Source of the DNA: an uncultured Bacteroidales bacterium | GTDB lineage: Bacteria; Bacteroidota; Bacteroidia; Bacteroidales; Paludibacteraceae | Assembly (NCBI GenBank): GCA_945949375.1 | Contig: CAMFEN010000022.1 | Location: 1 to 10,044 of the forward strand | Length of the DNA: 10,044 nt | Reading direction: 5' to 3' | Shown: piece after piece, positions 1 to 5,370 of the stretch | Position numbering within the stretch: the stretch's first letter is position 1 | Layout: each line of letters starts with the position of its first letter | Made by a program: the position numbers and the translations under genes | The notes under the pieces: model-generated | Told to the model about the DNA's origin: nothing | Databases searched by the model: none | The model's input: only the letters and a program-made list of their open reading frames with translations

Positions 1-1590
1 CAAGATGAAAATGGTTCGCTGATTGATCAGACAACTGTGGAGTATGGGCAGATTCCGGCACATGCAGATCCTGTCAAACTGAATACAGCGGAATACACCT
101 ACACCTTTGCAGGTTGGACTCCGGCAGTAGTCGCAGTAACTGGTAATGCGACTTACAAAGCGACGTTTACTGCTTCAAAGAATAGTTACACTATCACTTG
201 GCAAGATGAAAATGGTTCGCTGATTGATCAGACAACTGTGGAGTATGGGCAGATTCTGGCACATGCAGATCCTGTAAAACAGAATACTGCTGAGTACACT
301 TACACATTCTCAGGATGGACACCGGTTGTAGTCGCAGTAACAGGTAATGCTACTTACAGAGCAACTTTCTCTGCTACCAAGAATAGTTATACCATTACAT
401 GGCAAGATGAAAACGGTTCGCTGATAGACCAGACTATCGTTGAGTATGGTCAAATCCCTGCTCATGCTGAACCGACAAAACAAGCAACGGCGGAATACAC
501 CTATACATTTGCAGGCTGGACTCCGACTGTAGTGGCGGTTACTGGCAATGCAACCTACAGAGCAACTTTCTCTGCTACCAAGAACAAATATCTCATTACC
601 TTCCGTAATGACGATGGTACAGTTTTGAAGAGTGAAGAAGTGGAGTATGGTATGTTGCCTATCGCTCCTGCTACCCCGACAAAAGAATCAACAGCTCAAT
701 ACAATTATGAGTTTGCCGGCTGGACGCCAAGTGTAACACTCGTGAGCCAAGCAGTAACTTATACGGCGACATACAATTCTTCTGTAAGGGAATATTTGGT
801 TACATTTTTAAATGATGATAACAGTATCATCAGCATGCAATCCTGCAAGTATGGATCATATCCAACGATTCCATCTACACCAACAAAACAAGCAACGGCT
901 GAATTTAGTTATACCTTCGCAGGCTGGACACCGAATATAGTTGCCGTTTCGGGTGATGTTACATACAAAGCAACATTCAATGCTACCAGAAATAGTTACA
1001 CTATCACATGGCAAGATGAAAATGGTGCACTGATAGACCAAACTACAGTAGAGTATGGTCAAATCCCAGCTCATGCGGATCCGGTAAAACAGAATACTGC
1101 TGAATATACCTACACCTTTGCAGGTTGGACTCCAGCCGTAGTAGCAGTTACTGGTGATGCAACCTACAAAGCAACCTTCACTGCCACGAAGAATAGTTAT
1201 ACTATCACTTGGCAAAATGAAGATGGCTCATTGATTGACCAAACGACTGTTAAGTATGGGGTTGTTCCTACTCATGCTGAACCGACAAAAGAAGCGACAG
1301 AAGAGTACACTTACACATTCTCAGGATGGACACCGGCAGTAGTAGCAGTTACTGGCGATGCAACTTACAAAGCTACATTTAGCAGTGTGGTCAATGTATA
1401 TACCATCTCTGTAAGTGCCGTTAATGGACAAGTCATTGGTGGAGGAGAGTACCAATATGGTGCTACTATTGACTTAACTGCTATCCCGAACGAAGGATAT
1501 GTATTTGACCAATGGTCTGATGGCGTTAAGGACAATCCTCGCACAATTACCGTCACAGGCGATGCAGAATATACGGCACTGTTCACATCG
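1..1590 (+). repeat. Tandem ~201-base coding repeats (B-repeat array)
   Basis: The period is 201 bases (204 in the units at 583 and 787). The first 54 bases of the units at 1 and 202 are identical, beginning caagatgaaaatggttcgct, while the units at 583 and 787 have diverged strongly. This points to recent duplication or gene conversion among some units. Such arrays change copy number by recombination and are prone to assembly collapse. Confidence 0.9.
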
Positions 1591-1710
1591 ACAGAAGGAT
1601 TTGAGAATATCTACACTTCAGAACCCGTACAGAAGGTTATTATAGATCAAAAAGTCTATATCCTCCGCGGGGAGAAGGTATATACCCTCACGGGACAGGA
1701 AGTCAAATAA
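1..1710 (+). CDS. Secreted InlB-type B-repeat protein, C-terminal part (5' end outside window)
   Basis: The frame is open from base 1, so the gene starts upstream; the GTG at 37 is an internal valine. The 569 visible residues are a tandem array of 67-68-residue units: a partial unit (1-180), then units from 181, 382, 583, 787, 991 and 1192, each with the pattern YTITWQDENG...EYG...YTFAGWTP...VTGNATYKATF. A more divergent unit (1393-1590, with GYVFDQWSDG) resembles the divergent InlB B-repeat. The last ~38 residues (1594-1707) end in KVYILRGEKVYTLTGQEVK, resembling short C-terminal sorting tails of secreted Bacteroidetes proteins (type IX-like). Family knowledge: such repeats form extended beta-rich stalks in surface proteins, often adhesins. 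The functional head would lie upstream and is not visible, so the target is unknown. Surface location is inferred. Confidence 0.88.
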   Translation, partial: QDENGSLIDQTTVEYGQIPAHADPVKLNTAEYTYTFAGWTPAVVAVTGNATYKATFTASKNSYTITWQDENGSLIDQTTVEYGQILAHADPVKQNTAEYTYTFSGWTPVVVAVTGNATYRATFSATKNSYTITWQDENGSLIDQTIVEYGQIPAHAEPTKQATAEYTYTFAGWTPTVVAVTGNATYRATFSATKNKYLITFRNDDGTVLKSEEVEYGMLPIAPATPTKESTAQYNYEFAGWTPSVTLVSQAVTYTATYNSSVREYLVTFLNDDNSIISMQSCKYGSYPTIPSTPTKQATAEFSYTFAGWTPNIVAVSGDVTYKATFNATRNSYTITWQDENGALIDQTTVEYGQIPAHADPVKQNTAEYTYTFAGWTPAVVAVTGDATYKATFTATKNSYTITWQNEDGSLIDQTTVKYGVVPTHAEPTKEATEEYTYTFSGWTPAVVAVTGDATYKATFSSVVNVYTISVSAVNGQVIGGGEYQYGATIDLTAIPNEGYVFDQWSDGVKDNPRTITVTGDAEYTALFTSTEGFENIYTSEPVQKVIIDQKVYILRGEKVYTLTGQEVK

Positions 1711-1764
1711 CGTGACCAAGGGACTAAGTACAAAGTACAAAGAAACAAATCGGGCGGCTCAATG
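1663..1764 (+). repeat. Direct repeat, copy 1: end of a secreted-protein gene plus 3' UTR
   Basis: The ~102 bases covering the last codons of the B-repeat gene and its 3' UTR recur at 3152-3253. The part after the stop codon (1711-1764) is identical over 54 bases to 3200-3253; differences are confined to a few codons. The offset is 1,489 bases throughout, without gaps. Confidence 0.9.
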
Positions 1765-1785
1765 AGTCTCCCGATTGCTTGTTTT
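1748..1785 (+). terminator. Hairpin terminator of the B-repeat gene
   Basis: AATCGGG (1748-1754) pairs with CCCGATT (1770-1776), and CTCA/TGAG pairs inside it around one A. A T-rich stretch (gcttgtttt) follows. It lies 38 bases after the stop codon. The left arm is shared with the second copy at 3241, but the right arm differs. Confidence 0.7.
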
Positions 1786-1860
1786 AGCAATAAATATACT
1801 TAATATTTTCGACAAAAACACATAAAATGTTAAATATACTTTAGATTTCTTGCGAGATAA

Positions 1861-1892
1861 TTTGCATATATCAACAAAAAGTTGTAACTTTG
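1861..1892 (+). promoter_or_regulatory. Bacteroidetes-type promoter of the ATPase gene
   Basis: TTTG at 1861-1864 is followed after 20 bases by TAACTTTG at 1885-1892, matching the Bacteroides -33/-7 consensus (TTTG, ~19-21 bases, TAnnTTTG). Transcription would start near 1898-1900, giving a leader of under 20 bases before the ATG at 1917. An 11-base direct repeat (TAAATATACTT at 1791 and 1831) lies upstream and might be a regulator site. Confidence 0.75.
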
Positions 1893-1916
1893 CAGCGATT
1901 TTGAAAAATTGGTACT

Positions 1917-3128
1917 ATGGAAGAACTATTACACAGAGAGTACTACACGCAAGCAATCGCTCAATGGCTCGGCAAACAAATCATCATCGTTCTTACGGGG
2001 CAACGCCGTGTGGGAAAGAGTATGTGCCTGCGTTTGCTGGCGCAAGAGAAGCAGACAGATCCTAATGCCAATATCATCTATATTGACAAGGAAGATGCTG
2101 CGTTTGATGCAATCACCACGCATGAGGAGTTGAACGCGTACCTCTCTGCGCATGTCGCGCAAGGCAAACACAACTATATCTTCATAGACGAGATACAAGA
2201 TATTTTAGGGTTCGAGCGTTCGTTGCGGAGTTGGATCAAACAGCCCGAAACGGACGTGGTAATAACCGGAAGCAATGCGAAGATGCTCAGTAGCGAATTG
2301 TCCACACTGCTGGCTGCGCGGTATATTGAGATTCCTATTCACGCGCTCAGTTATACCGAGTTCCTCTATTTTCATCAGTTGCAGGACAGCGATGAGGCCT
2401 TGGAGAAATACCTCTTATGGGGTGGTCTGCCGTACTTGCGGCTTATCGGTCTGGAACATACGGAGCAGATAAAGAACTATATCCAAAGCGTTTATGACAC
2501 CGTAGTGTTGAAAGATATTTTGCAACGCGAGCAGATTCGGAATGTCACTTCGTTCATCAATCTCAGCCGTTTTGTGAGTGACACTATTGGTAAGCTGGTT
2601 TCTCCAAACTCAATCATGAAATACCTTCGTTCGCAGGGAGAGAATCTTTCTTCGGTTATTATTCAGAATTATCTCAAATACCTTTGCAATGCGTATCTGA
2701 CCTATCGGGTTCAGCGGTACGACATTCACGGCAAGCAACTGTTAGAGAGCAATGACAAGTACTATTTCGAGGACCTTGGAATACGCAACAAACTTGTCCG
2801 TACGCGCCAAACGAATGATATAGAGAAGCGGATTGAGAATGCCGTGTATCTGCATCTTCTGAGGTTGGGTTATACCGTGCATGTCGGGCAGTTACGGAAT
2901 GCGGAGATTGATTTTGTGGCAGAGAAAGGAGAAGAGACCATATATATACAAGTAGCCTATTTGATAGCCGACGAAGAGACCGAGAAGAGAGAGTTTGGAA
3001 ATCTGCAAGCTATCAAAAACAACCATCCAAAGATGGTTATTTCAATGAATCCGCTCAATTCTATTTCTGATGTGGAGGGAATAAAACACATTCATTTGCG
3101 TCATTTTCTGGGCATGAATCGGTTATAA
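1917..3128 (+). CDS. AAA_14/DUF4143 family ATPase
   Basis: A complete 403-residue protein. Walker A is GQRRVGKS (28-35), Walker B YIFIDEIQD (87-95), and the sensor-1-like ITGSN (116-120) follows. The C-terminal DUF4143 part (about 190-400) carries ENAVYLHLL (308-316) and AEIDFV (329-334), the layout of a PD-(D/E)XK nuclease fold. The expected E-x-K is replaced by IQVAY (344-348), so nuclease activity is doubtful; this substitution is, as far as known, common in Bacteroidales members. The family is widespread and poorly characterised; a role as a DNA-interacting or regulatory ATPase is inference. The ATG at 1917 sits just behind a good promoter. The gene stands alone, with a terminator at 3241. 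It lies between two copies of a secreted-protein gene end, which suggests it arrived by insertion or recombination. Confidence 0.9.
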   Translation: MEELLHREYYTQAIAQWLGKQIIIVLTGQRRVGKSMCLRLLAQEKQTDPNANIIYIDKEDAAFDAITTHEELNAYLSAHVAQGKHNYIFIDEIQDILGFERSLRSWIKQPETDVVITGSNAKMLSSELSTLLAARYIEIPIHALSYTEFLYFHQLQDSDEALEKYLLWGGLPYLRLIGLEHTEQIKNYIQSVYDTVVLKDILQREQIRNVTSFINLSRFVSDTIGKLVSPNSIMKYLRSQGENLSSVIIQNYLKYLCNAYLTYRVQRYDIHGKQLLESNDKYYFEDLGIRNKLVRTRQTNDIEKRIENAVYLHLLRLGYTVHVGQLRNAEIDFVAEKGEETIYIQVAYLIADEETEKREFGNLQAIKNNHPKMVISMNPLNSISDVEGIKHIHLRHFLGMNRL

Positions 3129-3199
3129 ACCATAATGGTCAGATCTTCATTCTCCGCGGGGAGAAGGTATATAGCATAACGGGACAGGAGGTAAGATAA
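3128..3199 (+). pseudogene. Remnant 3' end of a second sorting-tail gene
   Basis: Two bases after the ATPase stop, another frame reads NHNGQIFILRGEKVYSITGQEVR and ends with TAA at 3197-3199. It closely matches the tail of the B-repeat protein (VYILRGEKVYTLTGQEVK). There is no start codon or body, so this is the end of a former second secreted-protein gene, or a duplicated end of the first. The frame extends a little into the ATPase 3' end, so the exact junction cannot be placed. Confidence 0.75.
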
Positions 3200-3253
3200 C
3201 GTGACCAAGGGACTAAGTACAAAGTACAAAGAAACAAATCGGGCGGCTCAATG
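3152..3253 (+). repeat. Direct repeat, copy 2: downstream of the ATPase gene
   Basis: Second copy of the sequence at 1663-1764. It begins with ctccgcggggagaaggtata and runs through the shared 3' UTR into the left arm of the terminator. With copy 1 it brackets the ATPase gene. Confidence 0.9.
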
Positions 3254-3275
3254 TAATGAGTCGCCCTGTTGTTTT
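3241..3275 (+). terminator. Hairpin terminator after the ATPase gene
   Basis: GGGCGGCTCA (3241-3250) pairs with TGAGTCGCCC (3257-3266), ten pairs with one G-U, around the loop atgtaa. The T-rich tgttgtttt follows. It would terminate the ATPase transcript. Confidence 0.75.
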
Positions 3276-3340
3276 ATGATTGTAAGCCTTATTTCCCAAC
3301 AAAAGTAAGCATCCATTAAAGTACAGGTATATCCAAAAAG

Positions 3341-3374
3341 TTAGGGCTGTAACTCCAATTGGTTACAGCCCTAA
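3341..3374. terminator. Perfect 13-bp hairpin, possible terminator
   Basis: TTAGGGCTGTAAC (3341-3353) and GTTACAGCCCTAA (3362-3374) pair perfectly around an 8-base loop. The left side is preceded by aaaaag, but no long T tract follows on either strand. It sits ~30 bases before the truncated esterase frame, so it may be a terminator or the edge of an inserted or deleted segment. Confidence 0.5.
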
Positions 3375-3401
3375 TGGTATGATTTAGAATGAGATTATTG
3401 G

Positions 3402-3989
3402 TTGGAGGCATCCCAAAGTGCTTCCGCCTGCGAGGATCTTGCGCGCGCCGTGGACCTCATCTGCTCGATGGCGGACGAGATGGGGATTGATACCTCCTGC
3501 TATTCCCTTTGGGGCGGTTCCGCCGGCGCACGGATGGCTGCATGGATGGGCGGCTACGGATTGCCATATTTCGGAGGCGTAACGACGCAGAAAGCCGGTA
3601 CGGTAGTCATGCAATACACGGGCTTGAGCGACTACTCCGCTCACGACGCACCTACCTATGCCAACTGCGGCACCAGCGACGGAATTGCCTCATGGCAGAC
3701 CATGCAGAACCGGCTTAACGGCATGGCGGCATTGGGTATTCCTACGGAGTTCCATGCGTATCAGGGTTTGCCGCACGGCTTCGGTCTCGGTACAGGCACC
3801 TTGGCGGAGGGTTGGATAGACGACGCCGTCCGCTTCTGGGAAGCGCAGATGTCGCAAGACACGACGGCTACGGAGCATGTGCATGCCGCCAGACCCAACG
3901 CCATCGCCTATGACCTGCAAGGTCGTCCGGTCAGGGAAGGCTACAGAGGAATTATCATTCAAAACGGCAATAAATATATTTCGCTATAA
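3402..3989 (+). pseudogene. 5'-truncated alpha/beta-hydrolase (esterase/lipase family) with sorting tail
   Basis: The frame opens after a TGA at 3390; its only usable start near the beginning is TTG at 3402. The 195 residues hold the catalytic core of an acetyl-esterase-like hydrolase: nucleophile motif GGSAG (Ser40), a likely acid Asp in YANCGTSDG (Asp93), and His125 in GLPHGFG. Family members carry an N-terminal strand region with the HGG oxyanion motif before this point, and it is missing. The C-terminus (AYDLQGRPVREGYRGIIIQNG) looks like a sorting tail, so the intact protein was probably secreted, perhaps acting on plant polysaccharide esters (inference). The bases are visibly GC-richer than the surroundings. 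No promoter was recognised upstream. A remnant is more likely than a short functional enzyme. Confidence 0.75.
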
Positions 3990-4064
3990 ATGTCCGATTG
4001 TTAAGATTTTGTCGGCCACGTCAGGCGTACCTGCCACGTACGTGAAGCGATTAAGGCGCACCGA

Positions 4065-4083
4065 GAATGTCCGGCGGACATTC
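4065..4083. repeat. 9-bp palindromic hairpin
   Basis: GAATGTCCG and CGGACATTC flank a single G. The site is either a protein-binding palindrome or, as RNA, an 8-bp stem with a GGC loop. No gene start lies next to it. Confidence 0.6.
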
Positions 4084-4168
4084 GAAGGAGTAAGTGCGCT
4101 GCGCGAGTTCGCAGAGCGAACATAGAAATAATCGTTTGAGCCATGCGAAATAAGAACTCCTTAAAGCC

Positions 4169-4190
4169 GAGACATACGGGAGACGTACGG
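4169..4190. repeat. Tandem 11-base repeat
   Basis: GAGACATACGG (4169-4179) is followed directly by GAGACGTACGG (4180-4190), with one difference, and then a partial third copy (GACGATAG). Confidence 0.7.
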
Positions 4191-4286
4191 GACGATAGCA
4201 CCCCGAAAATCGCCTCTTTTCAACCCTCAAAAGTTTCCGATTATTAAGATTTAGGCGTACGAGCAACTTGCATACTCTATCACAAA

Positions 4287-4321
4287 CAAAAACATAAACC
4301 AACGAAGTGTTTGTGTTTTTG
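4287..4321. terminator. 13-bp hairpin, possible bidirectional terminator
   Basis: CAAAAACATAAAC (4287-4299) pairs with GTTTGTGTTTTTG (4309-4321), with one T-G pair, around a 9-base loop. Five A on one side and five T on the other would favour termination either way. On the minus strand it is the first strong hairpin beyond the end of the lipoprotein gene. Confidence 0.5.
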
Positions 4322-4400
4322 AGAGGAGGAAGCACGACAACTATACGAGATACGGATGTATCGAAGTCATTGATCGCCGCTTCCGACGAAGCCGTCAATC

Positions 4401-4422
4401 AGCCACTCTCAAGCCACTCTCG
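4401..4422. repeat. Tandem 11-base repeat
   Basis: AGCCACTCTCA (4401-4411) is followed directly by AGCCACTCTCG (4412-4422); only the last base differs. Confidence 0.7.
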
Positions 4423-4522
4423 CGCTACTACTACTCTTAAATATCCATGCCCCTCTATATATAGTCAAAAAAGAGGCGAAATCTATCACCTTCTTTTGCA
4501 ATTTTTTACCATATTAAAGGCT

Positions 4523-4642
4523 TTATTTGTAAAAAGTAGTATCGGAATGTTGGATATTATGGTCAAAGTCACTTTCAAAATATATGTGGGACAACAGATG
4601 ATACTGCCCTTCTTTATTAACTTTGTAAACATATTCCCCCCC
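4523..4642 (-). pseudogene. Out-of-frame C-terminal tail of the lipoprotein
   Basis: Reading the minus strand one frame over from the lipoprotein gives, right after the G7 run, EYVYKVNKEGQYHLL... ending in SDTTFYK and TAA at 4523-4525. It continues the style of the upstream protein (aromatic- and Asp-rich) far better than the six residues ICLQS plus stop read in frame. With six G instead of seven at 4636-4642 the frame would join as ...AYAWGEYVYKV..., giving a protein of about 281 residues. Confidence 0.6.
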
Positions 4643-5369
4643 ACGCATATGCGCCACAATAAATGGTATTTCTAATCTGCATATTTTCGGAATCAAATTC
4701 AGAGTCTGAATCAAGCCAGAAAGAGCTGAATCCGTCATCTGCTCTTTTTTGAACAAGTCTCGAATCCGTCATGTCGTATATATCATAGCAAGGGCTACCA
4801 TGAGGACCTCCTACATATGAACCAATAATCAGTTCCTCTTCTCCGTCAAAATCGGCATCATAGAATTGGTATTCTGCATAGGGCAGCAGTGAATTATCTG
4901 AAGTAGTATCAATTGTTGTATTGTAGTGGAAAATGTATGCATATCCATTCTTAAAGCCCCCGAATGACTTATCATACACGATGTTAGTTATATTTATACT
5001 CATATAATAAGATGAAAAACATCCACATGTATTATCCCAAGTTGTATAACAATATTCTTTGCCTGTATTAAGGGAGTGAAAGTAGAGATACACACCATTT
5101 TCGTGAGCGTCCCAACCATATTCTGGAAAGTAAGACGGATAAAAGATACCATTTACCTCAAAATCATTGATGATCGTATCAAAGCGGAAATAAACACTAG
5201 TAATATTAATGCTATCCTTCAATGGATTCTTTTTAGCGAGTTCCTGTACCCACTGTGCCTCTGAATCTACCTTCTCCGGCACGTCGTTTCGTGACTGCTT
5301 TGTGCAAGCAGATGCAAGGAGGATGATTGCCAATAAAATAGGTAATAGCTTTTTCATTAATGTAATCAT
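4617..5369 (-). CDS. Lipoprotein with D-x-D-x-D-G calcium-binding-like loop, frameshifted near its end
   Basis: The 250-residue reading frame begins with a lipoprotein signal peptide (hydrophobic core 8-18, lipobox LASAC, Cys22), so the product should be anchored in a membrane facing the periplasm or the outside. The ATG at 5369 lies one base after the stop of the upstream gene (5371-5373); Met5 at 5357, giving MKKLLP, is an equally good start. YDADFDGEEELIIG (170-183) is a D-x-D-x-D-G loop as in FG-GAP/VCBS-like Ca-binding repeats. Several cysteines (107, 115, 117, 194) may form disulfides. No named family is recognised. The frame ends in ICLQS just after a run of seven G (plus-strand C 4636-4642); one G fewer would open ~40 further residues. 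It forms an operon with the membrane protein upstream. Confidence 0.8.
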   Translation of the reverse strand: MITLMKKLLPILLAIILLASACTKQSRNDVPEKVDSEAQWVQELAKKNPLKDSINITSVYFRFDTIINDFEVNGIFYPSYFPEYGWDAHENGVYLYFHSLNTGKEYCYTTWDNTCGCFSSYYMSINITNIVYDKSFGGFKNGYAYIFHYNTTIDTTSDNSLLPYAEYQFYDADFDGEEELIIGSYVGGPHGSPCYDIYDMTDSRLVQKRADDGFSSFWLDSDSEFDSENMQIRNTIYCGAYAWGGICLQS

Positions 5370-5370
5370 T

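Larger units (their letters stand above)
3993..4260. repeat. Imperfect direct repeat bracketing a ~230-base non-coding segment
   Basis: TCCGATTGTTAAGATTT (3993-4009) and TCCGATTATTAAGATTT (4236-4252) differ at one base. Both are followed by AGGCGTAC (4023-4030 and 4253-4260); in the first copy 13 extra bases intervene. The enclosed segment carries the hairpin at 4065-4083 and the tandem repeat at 4169-4190. Confidence 0.7.
3990..4522. other. Gene-free stretch with hairpins and short repeats
   Basis: No credible gene was found on either strand. The stretch holds a 17-base imperfect direct repeat (3993-4009 and 4236-4252), a 9-bp palindromic hairpin (4065-4083), two 11-base tandem repeats (4169-4190, 4401-4422) and a 13-bp hairpin (4287-4321). 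It may be decayed mobile or repetitive DNA. Confidence 0.6.

Noticed and set aside
37..39. GTG as the start of the B-repeat protein
   Set aside because: The frame is open to base 1 and the residues before it (QDENGSLIDQTT) belong to the repeat unit, so the codon is internal.
856..1215. Minus-strand reading frame over the B-repeat array
   Set aside because: It is a shadow caused by the repeated codons of the plus-strand gene.
4051..4398. 115-residue minus-strand reading frame in the gene-free stretch
   Set aside because: It is high in Arg/Ser/Leu with no recognisable domain and crosses two hairpins and a direct repeat.
3993..4422. CRISPR array
   Set aside because: The repeats are too few, too short and unevenly spaced, with no spacers and no cas genes.
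4618..4625. TAACTTTG on the plus strand as a promoter
   Set aside because: No TTG lies at the required distance upstream, and it falls inside the 3' end of the minus-strand lipoprotein gene with no gene ahead.
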